A stretch of 64,000 bases of DNA from Rhizobium vallis. Its GTDB lineage: Bacteria; Pseudomonadota; Alphaproteobacteria; Rhizobiales; Rhizobiaceae. Positions 1 through 7,761 of this stretch are shown here, piece by piece (position 1 is the first letter of the stretch; each line of letters opens with the position of its first letter). The stretch lies in assembly GCF_003985155.1 (NCBI RefSeq), contig NZ_ML133700.1, forward strand, positions 1 to 64,000, in the 5' to 3' direction. The notes beneath the pieces were generated by a model. It saw only the letters and a program-made list of their open reading frames with translations, was not told where the DNA came from and did no database searches. Both the position numbers and the translations under genes were made by a program.

Positions 1-60
1 TGATCTGGGATATATTGACCTGGAGCAGAGGACCTTGCAAACCATCGACAACCCGTTCGG

Positions 61-113
61 CACGAGGTTGTCACCCATGTGTTAGGTACGCTCTGTTACC
101 TATGTCTCCGGTA
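61..113. repeat. Imperfect direct repeat, possible insertion-sequence end; only feature seen in 1-269
   Basis: Two copies of the pattern ACC(C/T)ATGT-N4-GGTA lie at 73-88 and 98-113 with a 25-base period. Repeated motifs of this kind occur near the ends of IS21/IS481-like elements, so this may be a relic end of an insertion sequence. No transposase frame is present inside the window, and the rest of 1-269 holds no convincing gene. Confidence 0.3.
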
Positions 114-269
114 TGGACACTTCAGCTATCGGAGCAGTTGAAAGGATACGAACCATCGACCCCTCACGTCGAGCGCAAGGCACTCAAAATTCGAGGTCTG
201 AGGCGTAAGGCATGTTATGGAACAAGTGGCGTAGAATGGATGTGTCAGCTTCGACCACGCAGGTCGTCC

Positions 270-938
270 TCATCCTTTCTTCCGTTGCATGGCGGCAAGA
301 ACCGATCTTTCCGATTTCAGCAGATAGGCTTCCAGGAAATCGATGGCGTCCGCAGTTTTCTCCTCCTCGATCAATTGGAGGAGGCTTATGTTCAGCGCGA
401 TGTAGGGTTCATGGAGATGAGCCGTGTATGCCAGAAGGCGGAAGACAAGCCGGAGTTCGGCCAGTACGAGATCGAAGCATAGGGAAAGCCGCGGACTGTC
501 GCATAGGCTCACCATGGCGCGGTGAAACTCCATATTGACCGTCCCGACCTGTTGCCAGTCGCTGCTGGAGCGGGCGGCATCCGCCTCGTGCGTCAGAGCT
601 TTCATCCTGGCAAGCGCCGGATGCCCGCGGCTTGCCGCCTGGATGGCGCCCTTTTGAATGACCCATCGCACGCGGTAGATATCCATGACCGCGGATTCAT
701 TTGGTGAAACGACGAACACGCCGCGGTTGGGAATATGCGTCAGCAGCCCTTGGCTGGTCAGCAGCCGAAAGACTTCCCGCAGGGTATTGCGCGATATGCC
801 GAATTGCCCGGCCACCTGATGTTCGGAAAGCTTTTCGCCCGGTGCGAAGCGTCCCTGGATCAGCATTTCCCGTATTCGCAAAGCCACTTTTTCGGAAAGC
901 GGCTGATCACTCTGCTCATCCAAATCGGCCAAGGCCAT
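270..938 (-). CDS. GntR family transcriptional regulator, FCD subfamily
   Basis: The 222-residue protein has an N-terminal winged helix-turn-helix at about residues 12-75 (core SRNTLREVFRLL, wing around HIPNRGVFVV). An all-helical FCD ligand-binding domain follows at about 85-215. This is the FadR/LldR-type layout and the length is usual. It is divergent from the pxp operon, and a long palindrome lies in the shared intergenic space, so it most likely represses that operon in response to an organic acid ligand. The start at 938 precedes an intact N-terminus; the ribosome binding site is weak. The family call is secure, while the ligand (5-oxoproline or a related compound) is inferred from context. 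Confidence 0.9.
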   Translation of the reverse strand: MALADLDEQSDQPLSEKVALRIREMLIQGRFAPGEKLSEHQVAGQFGISRNTLREVFRLLTSQGLLTHIPNRGVFVVSPNESAVMDIYRVRWVIQKGAIQAASRGHPALARMKALTHEADAARSSSDWQQVGTVNMEFHRAMVSLCDSPRLSLCFDLVLAELRLVFRLLAYTAHLHEPYIALNISLLQLIEEEKTADAIDFLEAYLLKSERSVLAAMQRKKG

Positions 939-988
939 GAAATTTGCTCACTCCGAAGACCCGTTCATCCGATCATAGACAGTTTTTT

Positions 989-1023
989 ATTGTTGAACAA
1001 TATTGTATATGTTATTCAACAAT
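989..1023. promoter_or_regulatory. Palindromic operator between the GntR gene and pxpA
   Basis: The arms ATTGTTGAA (989-997) and TTCAACAAT (1015-1023) are perfect inverted repeats around an AT-rich centre containing TATTGTATAT. The site sits 51 bases upstream of the divergent regulator start and 30 bases upstream of pxpA. That position would let one bound dimer control both promoters. GntR/FCD regulators commonly bind such dyads. Binding itself is inferred. Confidence 0.6.
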
Positions 1024-1052
1024 CTCTGCTCTATCAATCAACAGGCTATGAT

Positions 1053-1838
1053 ATGATGACCGTCGATCTCAACAGCGATCTTGGTGAAAGCTTTGGTCCG
1101 TGGCCGATGGGCGACGACGTTGCGATGCTCGACATCGTCACAAGCGCGAACATTGCCTGCGGCTTCCATGCCGGTGATCCTGCCGGCATTCTGAAGGTGC
1201 TGCGGGCGGCGGCGGCTCGGGGCGTGGTGGTCGGCGCGCATGTCGGATACCGGGACCTCGTGGGATTCGGCAGGCGCAACATGGATCCGTCGAGCGAAGA
1301 GCTGGTCGGTGATACGATCTACCAGATCGGCGCCCTTCAGGGGCTGGCGAAAGCGGCAGGCACGACGGTGCGTTATGTCAAACCGCACGGCGCGCTCTAC
1401 AACACCATTTCGAACGACGCCCGCCAGGCGGGCGATGTGATCGCGGCGATAAAGGCCGTCGATCCTTCCCTCATCCTGATGGCGCTCGCCGGCGCCCCCA
1501 TCGTCAAGCAGGCTCGTGCGGCCGGGCTGACCGTCGTTTGCGAAGCCTTTGCCGACCGCGCCTATAATGCCGACGGCAGCCTTGTCAGCCGCCGTGCGCC
1601 GGGCGCGGTCATCCACGATCCGGATCAGGTCGCCGAACGGATGCTGCGGTTGGCGACTGAAGGCCGGATCACGACAATCGACGGCGACGATATCGAACTC
1701 GAAGCGCAGACGATCTGCGTCCACGGCGACACGCCGACGGCGGTCGCGCTGGCGCAAAGATTGCGGGAGGCCTTTACGGGGCGCGGCATCCGATTGGCCG
1801 CTTTCGCCGAGGTGAAGGACGGTGCGGCCCGTGGGTGA
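1053..1838 (+). CDS. pxpA: 5-oxoprolinase subunit A (LamB/YcsF family)
   Basis: This 261-residue protein carries the LamB/YcsF signature from its first residues (VDLNSDLGESFG, then ANIACGFHAGDP and VKPHGALYN). In characterised bacteria PxpA works with PxpB and PxpC to hydrolyse 5-oxoproline to glutamate using ATP. The open frame extends far upstream, but homology begins at the double ATG at 1053/1056, right after the operator, so that start is chosen. It overlaps the next gene by 17 bases, indicating translational coupling. It could act on another lactam, since substrate cannot be read from the sequence. Confidence 0.9.
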   Translation: MMTVDLNSDLGESFGPWPMGDDVAMLDIVTSANIACGFHAGDPAGILKVLRAAAARGVVVGAHVGYRDLVGFGRRNMDPSSEELVGDTIYQIGALQGLAKAAGTTVRYVKPHGALYNTISNDARQAGDVIAAIKAVDPSLILMALAGAPIVKQARAAGLTVVCEAFADRAYNADGSLVSRRAPGAVIHDPDQVAERMLRLATEGRITTIDGDDIELEAQTICVHGDTPTAVALAQRLREAFTGRGIRLAAFAEVKDGAARG

Positions 1839-3429
1839 ACTCCTGCGTTTCCTTCCCGCAGGCAGCGACAGTTTCCTGATCGAGCTTGCGGATCTCGAAA
1901 CGGCGCAGGCGCTGTTTGACAGGCTGCAGGAAAAACAGCTGCCCGGCGTGAAGGAACTCATCCCTGCAGCCCGCACCGTCATGGTCCGTTTCGATCCACT
2001 GGAAACCGACCGCGCGCGGCTGGCGGATCTGATCGCGGAGATGGACCTTTCCGCGCGCACGGCGCGCGCAGGTTCCTTCTTCGAGATTCCGGTGGTCTAC
2101 GACGGAGAGGATCTGGGAGATGTCGCCGGCTTGCTCGGCTGGACGGTTGAGGAACTCATTTGCCGGCATAGCGAGGCGACCTTCACCGTCGCCTTCACCG
2201 GTTTCGCCCCGGGCTTTTCCTACATGACCTGTGACGATCCCGCCTTCGACGTTCCTCGCAGAAAAAGCCCGCGGGTGCGAATCCCGGCAGGATCCGTCGC
2301 GATCGGCGGCCGCTTCGGCGGCATCTATCCGTCCGATAGTCCCGGCGGCTGGCAGCTTCTCGGGACCACTCCCTGGCGGATGTGGGACACTGAGCGGGAG
2401 CGGCCGGCTTTGCTGGCCCCCGGCGACCGTGTGCGCTTTCGCCGCCTTTCGGCACAGGAAGTCGCCCCAGTCGGCATGGCTTCGGCAAAGACAACAGCGC
2501 CGGCTCCGCCGTCAGGCGGCCTAACGGTTACCCAATCGGACCGACCGGCATTATACCAGGACCTAGGTCGGGCCGGCAGGGCAGACCAAGGCATTTCCGA
2601 ATCCGGTGCCCTCGATCGCGTCGCCTTGTCGGAGGCCAACCTCTGTGTCGGAAACCCGCGCGATGCGACCGCGATCGAGATCACCTTTGGCGGCTTTTCG
2701 CTGTTGGCGGATCGTCCGGTAACCTTGGCGGTGACCGGCGCGCCCTGTCCGTTGACGATTCACAGCAGCGACAGATCGGACGTCGTTATCCCCTCGGGAA
2801 GACCATTCGCACTGGATACTGGAGACGAACTGAGGATCGGCCTGCCGCCGGAGGGCATGAGAAGTTATCTCGCTTTGCGCGGCGGCTTTCAGGTATCGGC
2901 CGTCATCGGCTCGACCTCAACCGACACGCTGGCAAAAGTCGGGCCCGAACCGATTGCACCAGGCGATATTCTTGTGCCCGCGGAGCGTCGGTCGATGGCG
3001 GTTGACCCTTTCAGGCCGGTGCCGCCGCCGCTGCCGCGCAGCGGCGAGACAGTAACGCTCGACATCATCCTTGGCCCTCGCTCGGACTGGTTTACGGACA
3101 AGGGGCTTGAAACTCTCGTTTCGCAGAGCTGGCAGGTTACGGCAGAGTCCAGCCGCGTCGGAATGCGCCTGTCGGGTTCCGTTCCCCTCGAAAAGCGCGA
3201 TGCGGCCGAACTTCCCTCGGAAGGCACGGCTCATGGCGCCATACAGGTTCCGCACAGCGGCCAGCCGGTCATATTCCTGGCGGACCACCCGCTGACCGGA
3301 GGATATCCAGTGATCGGTGTGATCGCGGCCCATCACCTGGACCTTGCCGGTCAGGTGCCGATCGGCGCCAACATCCGGTTCAATCCCATTGCTCCTTTCG
3401 ATCCGCTGGTGAAGGAAACCATCCGATGA
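1822..3429 (+). CDS. Fused 5-oxoprolinase subunits B and C (KipI-KipA, allophanate hydrolase/carboxyltransferase type)
   Basis: The 535-residue protein joins two families that are usually separate genes. Residues about 1-205 are KipI/PxpB-like (FTGFAPGFSYM, PRVRIPAGSVAIGG). Residues about 230-525 are KipA/PxpC-like (QDLGRAGRADQGISESGALD, GRPFALDTGD), the 'biotin-dependent carboxyltransferase' family. The GTG start at 1822 lies within the end of pxpA behind GAGGTGAAGG. The stop overlaps the next start as ATGA. Together the halves correspond to the carboxyltransferase part of urea carboxylase. With PxpA they should form a 5-oxoprolinase; the adjacent biotin carboxylase raises the alternative of a biotin-dependent carboxylase. 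Confidence 0.88.
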   Translation: MRPVGELLRFLPAGSDSFLIELADLETAQALFDRLQEKQLPGVKELIPAARTVMVRFDPLETDRARLADLIAEMDLSARTARAGSFFEIPVVYDGEDLGDVAGLLGWTVEELICRHSEATFTVAFTGFAPGFSYMTCDDPAFDVPRRKSPRVRIPAGSVAIGGRFGGIYPSDSPGGWQLLGTTPWRMWDTERERPALLAPGDRVRFRRLSAQEVAPVGMASAKTTAPAPPSGGLTVTQSDRPALYQDLGRAGRADQGISESGALDRVALSEANLCVGNPRDATAIEITFGGFSLLADRPVTLAVTGAPCPLTIHSSDRSDVVIPSGRPFALDTGDELRIGLPPEGMRSYLALRGGFQVSAVIGSTSTDTLAKVGPEPIAPGDILVPAERRSMAVDPFRPVPPPLPRSGETVTLDIILGPRSDWFTDKGLETLVSQSWQVTAESSRVGMRLSGSVPLEKRDAAELPSEGTAHGAIQVPHSGQPVIFLADHPLTGGYPVIGVIAAHHLDLAGQVPIGANIRFNPIAPFDPLVKETIR

Positions 3430-5135
3430 AAAAGCTGCTCATCGCCAATCGCGGTGAAATCGCCATTCGCATCGCGCGGGCTGCCCGAGACTACGGCGTC
3501 ACGTCGGTCGGGATGTATTCGGAAGCAGATGCCAGCGCGCTTCACGCGGAACTGGTCGATGAAGCCTATGGGCTCGGTGCAGGCCGTCCGGCCGACACCT
3601 ACCTCAACATCGAAAGGATCCTCGACGTCGCCCGTCGCGCCGGCGCCGATGCCGTACATCCCGGCTATGGTTTCCTGTCGGAGCGTGCGGAATTTGCGCA
3701 AGCCGTTATCGATGCGGGAATGATCTGGGTCGGCCCCTCCCCCGACGTGATCACGGCGCTCGGCGACAAGGTGGAAGCTCGGCGGATCGCGGCAAAGGTG
3801 GGAGCACCCCTCGTCAAGGGTTCCGACGGCCCGCTGCAGACGGCTGCCAATGCCGTGGCATTCGCCAAGGAGGCAGGGCTTCCGCTCGCCATCAAGGCCG
3901 CTTTCGGCGGCGGCGGGCGCGGCATGAAGGTCGCATGGCGGCTCGAAGACGTCGGCGAGCTTTTCGAATCTGCAGTGCGCGAGGCGACGGAAGCCTTCGG
4001 TCGCGGCGAGTGTTATGCCGAACAGTTTCTCGACCGGCCGCGCCATGTCGAAGCGCAGATCATTGCCGACAATCACGGAAACACCGTCGTGCTCGGCACG
4101 CGCGATTGCTCCCTGCAGAGACGAAATCAGAAGCTGGTCGAAGAGGCCCCTGCTCCGTTCATCAGTGACGAACAGCGGAGCCGCATCCACGATGCTGCCC
4201 GCGCGATCTGCGTCGCGGCAGGCTATACGGGGGCTGGAACGGTAGAATTCCTGCTGTCTCAGGCCGGCGCCATATCCTTCCTTGAAGTCAATACGCGGCT
4301 TCAGGTGGAACATCCCGTCACCGAGGAGACAACCGGCATCGATATCGTTTTCGAGCAGTTGCGTATTGCCGATGGATTGCCGCTTTCCCTCACCGACACA
4401 CCGCAACCACGCGGCCACTCGTTCGAATTTCGCATCAACGCCGAGGATCCCGGTCGAGGATTTCTGCCGACCCCGGGCCTGATCACCCGCTTTCGTCCCC
4501 CCGCAGGGCCTGGCGTGCGCCTCGACGCGGGCGTCGAAGCCGGGTCGGAAATCCCCGGGCTCTACGACTCGATGATGGCAAAGCTCATCGTCACCGCGCC
4601 GACGCGCGAGCAAGCACTCGTGCGGGCTCGTCGGGCGCTTGCGGAGTTTGAGATCGAAGGAGTGGCTTCGGTGTTGCCCTTCCATCGCGCCGTTGTGAAC
4701 GAACCCGATTTTACCGGAGAAGACGGTTTTCGTGTCTTCACCAATTGGATCGAGACCGAATTTCGCGGTGTGGAGCCCTCCCCCCGCGTTGATCCCGTCG
4801 AAGGCCGGCTTCTGCACAGTTTCATCGAGATTGACGGCAAGCGCCATGTGCTGGGGCTTCCGGCCGCACTCTTTTCAGGCGCCGTCACCTCTCCCGCAGC
4901 CAAGCCTCCTTCTCAAGCAGTGAGCGAAGGAGCGATTACCGCGCCCATACCGGGAACGCTGCAGCGATGGCTCGTGGAAGACGGCGCGCAGGTTGCCGAA
5001 GGCGACGTCGTGGCATTGATCGAGGCGATGAAAATGGAAACGCGGGTCGTCGCGCCGAAGTCCGGTCGCATTCGCCTGAAAGCCGAGGCCGGCAGCACCG
5101 TTGCGCTCGGCATCGAACTCGCAACGATCGAGTAG
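3426..5135 (+). CDS. Biotin carboxylase fused to biotin carboxyl carrier domain
   Basis: The 569-residue protein has a biotin carboxylase N-domain (KLLIANRGEIAIRI), an ATP-grasp core with GGGGRGMK and EVNTRLQVEHPVTEE, the BC C-domain to about residue 445, and a C-terminal biotinyl domain. The biotinylation motif EAMKMET places the target lysine at residue 536. It would carboxylate its own biotin from bicarbonate and ATP. No acyl-CoA carboxyltransferase gene accompanies it. The only carboxyltransferase-like partner is the KipI-KipA fusion, to which it is coupled by a 4-base overlap. It resembles the subunits of acetyl-CoA, methylcrotonyl-CoA and urea carboxylases; the substrate is unknown. Confidence 0.9.
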   Translation: MKKLLIANRGEIAIRIARAARDYGVTSVGMYSEADASALHAELVDEAYGLGAGRPADTYLNIERILDVARRAGADAVHPGYGFLSERAEFAQAVIDAGMIWVGPSPDVITALGDKVEARRIAAKVGAPLVKGSDGPLQTAANAVAFAKEAGLPLAIKAAFGGGGRGMKVAWRLEDVGELFESAVREATEAFGRGECYAEQFLDRPRHVEAQIIADNHGNTVVLGTRDCSLQRRNQKLVEEAPAPFISDEQRSRIHDAARAICVAAGYTGAGTVEFLLSQAGAISFLEVNTRLQVEHPVTEETTGIDIVFEQLRIADGLPLSLTDTPQPRGHSFEFRINAEDPGRGFLPTPGLITRFRPPAGPGVRLDAGVEAGSEIPGLYDSMMAKLIVTAPTREQALVRARRALAEFEIEGVASVLPFHRAVVNEPDFTGEDGFRVFTNWIETEFRGVEPSPRVDPVEGRLLHSFIEIDGKRHVLGLPAALFSGAVTSPAAKPPSQAVSEGAITAPIPGTLQRWLVEDGAQVAEGDVVALIEAMKMETRVVAPKSGRIRLKAEAGSTVALGIELATIE

Positions 5136-5154
5136 AGGCAACAATGTCGCAATC

Positions 5155-5185
5155 TTTCGCAGATATCCTGGGGATATCTGCGAAA
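5155..5185. terminator. Perfect 14-bp hairpin between convergent operons
   Basis: The left arm at 5155-5168 and right arm at 5172-5185 (core CGCAGATATCC/GGATATCTGCG) pair perfectly around a 3-base loop. It lies between the biotin carboxylase stop and the convergent thiE stop, so it can serve both strands. Neither side has a clear T tract, so intrinsic termination is likely but not certain. Confidence 0.55.
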
Positions 5186-5208
5186 TGTGAGATCGACCGT
5201 TATCCGGA

Positions 5209-5820
5209 TCACGTCGTCCCGCGTTGGCGAGTTGCTGCAATCCACTCGAGGGTGCGTCGCTCCGGATCGGAATTGCGCGTGATGTCGGTCACGACGGCAG
5301 CACTGTCAGCCCCATTTTCAAACACGCCGGCAAGACGCTCCACGGTCAAGCCGCCAATGGCGACAAGCGGTAGCGAGCCGATGCGGCTTTTCCAGTCGTG
5401 CAAGCGGTCGAGACCCTGCGGCGCCCAGGGCATGGCCTTCAGAATGGTGGGGTAGATCGGACCGAGCGCGATGTAATCCGGGCGCGCCGCAAGCGCGACT
5501 GCCAATTCCGCCTCGTCATGCGTGGAAAGCCCTAATTTCAGGCCGGCCTGACGTATGGCGGCAAGATCGGCCGCGGCCAGATCCTCCTGGCCGAGATGGA
5601 CGAAATCGCAGCCCTCCTCGATGGCAAGCCGCCAATAGTCATTGACGACCAGCTGGCACCCGTGCGCCTCACAGACTGCTTTTGCCCGCTGGATGTCGGC
5701 GCGGATGTCAGACAGCGATCGATCCTTGACGCGCAATTGCACGAGTTTGACCCCGAGCGGAACCAGCCTTTCGATCCAGGCGGCGCTGTCGACAACGAGA
5801 TAAAAAGGATCGAGTATCAC
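5209..5820 (-). CDS. thiE: Thiamine phosphate synthase
   Basis: The 203-residue TIM-barrel protein joins the pyrimidine (HMP-PP) and thiazole phosphate moieties to give thiamine monophosphate. Seen motifs are LVQLRVKD near the start, LVVNDYWRLA, DFVHLGQEDL, and the phosphate-binding region LGPIYPT followed by PLVAIGGLTVE. The length is normal for the family. It is the last gene of the thi operon and overlaps thiG by 4 bases. No thiD, needed to supply HMP-PP, is in the window. Confidence 0.93.
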   Translation of the reverse strand: MILDPFYLVVDSAAWIERLVPLGVKLVQLRVKDRSLSDIRADIQRAKAVCEAHGCQLVVNDYWRLAIEEGCDFVHLGQEDLAAADLAAIRQAGLKLGLSTHDEAELAVALAARPDYIALGPIYPTILKAMPWAPQGLDRLHDWKSRIGSLPLVAIGGLTVERLAGVFENGADSAAVVTDITRNSDPERRTLEWIAATRQRGTT

Positions 5821-6590
5821 GCGAAAACCGCCTTTCCGATCACCGGCGTCGAGGGAACCGCCATGTCGCGCGGTTCCAGCATGCCCGCGCCGAATGCCTG
5901 CCTGCCGGCATCGATCGCCTTGGCAAAGGCTTCCGCCATGGCGGCGGGATCGCCCGCGCCGGCAACCGCAGTGTTGAGCAGGACCGCATCAAAACCCAGT
6001 TCCATAACGATCGTTGCATGCGACGGCCGGCCGATCCCGGCATCGACGATCAGCGGCACCTCGGGAAAGTGCGCGCGCATGGATCGAAGGGCGGAAAGGT
6101 TGAGCGGTCCCGCCGCCGTTCCGATCGGTGCGCACCAAGGCATCAAGACCTTGCATCCCGCCTCCAGCAAGCGCTCGGCCACTACCAGATCGTCGGTCGT
6201 ATAGGGAAAGACCTCGAAGCCTTCGCTGCAGAGGATCCGCGCAGCTTCCACGAGCCCAAAGACATCCGGCTGCAGGGTGTCGTGATTGCCGATCACCTCG
6301 AGCTTGATCCAGTTGGTCTGAAACACTTCGCGCGCCATCTTGGCCGTCAGCACCGCCTCGGAAACGCCGTGGCAGCCAGCGGTGTTCGGAAGCACGCGGA
6401 CGCCGAGCGTGCGGATCATGTCGAAAAATGCGCCACCATTACGCCCGCCGGCCGTTTCTCGCCGCAGCGACACGGTGACGATCTCCGTTCCGGATCGTTT
6501 GACGGCATCGGCTAGCACCGCCGGCGAAGGATAACGCGCGGTGCCGAGAAGAAGTCGCGATCCGATCTGGTCTCCGTAAAAATCAAGCAT
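5817..6590 (-). CDS. thiG: Thiazole synthase
   Basis: The 257-residue protein forms the thiazole phosphate ring from deoxyxylulose 5-phosphate, dehydroglycine and the ThiS thiocarboxylate. The segment NWIKLEVIGN carries the lysine expected to form the Schiff base. PLIVDAGIG and AVLLNTAVAGAGDP match the C-terminal phosphate-binding loops. It starts one base after thiS ends and overlaps thiE. All partners for thiazole formation (ThiO, ThiS, ThiG) are adjacent. The adenylating enzyme ThiF/MoeB is not in the window. Confidence 0.95.
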   Translation of the reverse strand: MLDFYGDQIGSRLLLGTARYPSPAVLADAVKRSGTEIVTVSLRRETAGGRNGGAFFDMIRTLGVRVLPNTAGCHGVSEAVLTAKMAREVFQTNWIKLEVIGNHDTLQPDVFGLVEAARILCSEGFEVFPYTTDDLVVAERLLEAGCKVLMPWCAPIGTAAGPLNLSALRSMRAHFPEVPLIVDAGIGRPSHATIVMELGFDAVLLNTAVAGAGDPAAMAEAFAKAIDAGRQAFGAGMLEPRDMAVPSTPVIGKAVFA

Positions 6591-6591
6591 A

Positions 6592-6789
6592 TCAGCCTCC
6601 CTGCATCGGGGTCAGGATTTCGATCCTGTCATTGTCGTTCAGGGCGTGCTCTTCGCGGTCTTCGCGATGAACGAGCTCGCCGTTGACGGCGGTCGCCAGC
6701 CACTCGCCCTCGTAGTCGAGTGCGGCCAGCAGCTGTGAAAGGGTGGTGGCGGCGATTGTCTGGGGTTCGCCATTGATGATCAGACGCAT
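6592..6789 (-). CDS. thiS: Sulfur carrier protein ThiS
   Basis: This 65-residue ubiquitin-like protein ends in the required Gly-Gly (LTPMQGG). In the family this C-terminus is adenylated and converted to a thiocarboxylate, the sulfur donor for ThiG. The beta-grasp features MRLIINGEPQTI and ATAVNGELV are visible. It overlaps the end of thiO by 10 bases and lies one base before thiG. Confidence 0.95.
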   Translation of the reverse strand: MRLIINGEPQTIAATTLSQLLAALDYEGEWLATAVNGELVHREDREEHALNDNDRIEILTPMQGG

Positions 6790-7760
6790 TGGGAGCTCCT
6801 TTGCTTCGTCCGCCCGGAAAAGACGAGATCTGCGGCTTTTGCCGCCATTGCAGGCGCCAGGAGAAAACCGTGGCGATAAAGACCGTTGAGCACGACGGCA
6901 TTGCCTTCCCGCGCGACTCGCGGAAGATTGTCAGGGAAAGCTGGACGAATGCCGGCGCCGGTTTCGACAAGGGCGGCGTCCGCAAAGGCCGGATGCAGCG
7001 TGTAAGCTGCGTTCAGCAATTCCATCAGCGCGCGCGCGGTAATCGGCCCGCCGAAATCGGTCTCGATCATGGTCGCGCCGACCATGAAAAGGCCGTCGCC
7101 GCGCGGCACGACATAGACCGGGATGCGGGGATGAAGCAGGCGAACGGGCCGTGAAAGCTCTATCTCATCGGTACGCAGATAGAGCATCTCGCCCCTCACC
7201 CCGCGCAGATCGTCAAGCTGCCCGATGCGCGCAGCACCCGTGCAATCGACGATATCGGAGAATTCGTCTTCCTCCATATCGCCGCCCGAAAAAACAACGC
7301 CCTGCGCCGTCAATTTTTCTTTCAACAGCTGTAGCGCCTGCCTGGGATTGAGATGAGCTTCCTCTGGGAAAAACAGACCTTGCCGGTACCGCCCGGCGAG
7401 GGCCGGCTCCAGCGAGGCAATGTCTTCCTCATCAACCCACCGATACGAGCTCGTCCGGCCGGCAAAGCGTTTCAGCTCCCCGTGGTCGCGCGCCGGCGCG
7501 ACCACCAGCGTCCCGTTGCGGGCGACGTGCCCTGGCAACATCGCATCCCAACGATCGGCGGCCTCTGTGCCGAGCCGGAGCACGGCCTCGTCGGCGCTTT
7601 CTCGCTCGCACCAGGGCGCCAGCATGCCGCCCGCAAACCACGACGCGGCGCGCTCGAAGTTTGCGTGCGGGTCCAGGACTGTCACCTCGGCGCCCCGGGC
7701 ACGCAGTTCGTGTGTGACGGCGAGGCCGGCGACGCCGGCCCCTTTGACAAGGACGCGCAT
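6780..7760 (-). CDS. thiO: Glycine oxidase ThiO
   Basis: This FAD-dependent D-amino acid oxidase family protein oxidises glycine to the iminoglycine (dehydroglycine) used by ThiG in aerobes. The N-terminal dinucleotide fold is seen as VLVKGAGVAGLAVTHELRA. The C-terminal part has RPAFPDNLPRV and LNGLYRHGFLLAPAMA. The frame is open well upstream, but that part is antisense to thiC. Homology starts at MRVLVKG, giving 326 residues from 7760; an ATG at 7769 is possible. The start lies next to the thiC stop, so the two are probably coupled. Confidence 0.93.
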   Translation of the reverse strand: MRVLVKGAGVAGLAVTHELRARGAEVTVLDPHANFERAASWFAGGMLAPWCERESADEAVLRLGTEAADRWDAMLPGHVARNGTLVVAPARDHGELKRFAGRTSSYRWVDEEDIASLEPALAGRYRQGLFFPEEAHLNPRQALQLLKEKLTAQGVVFSGGDMEEDEFSDIVDCTGAARIGQLDDLRGVRGEMLYLRTDEIELSRPVRLLHPRIPVYVVPRGDGLFMVGATMIETDFGGPITARALMELLNAAYTLHPAFADAALVETGAGIRPAFPDNLPRVAREGNAVVLNGLYRHGFLLAPAMAAKAADLVFSGRTKQRSSQCV

Positions 7761-7761
7761 C

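Noticed and set aside
735..1052. Upstream extension of the pxpA frame
   Set aside because: It is antisense to the GntR gene and crosses the palindrome; family homology begins at 1053.
3351..4847. Open frame of about 500 codons antisense to the biotin carboxylase gene
   Set aside because: It has no recognisable domain and mirrors the codon structure of the sense gene, as expected in GC-rich DNA.
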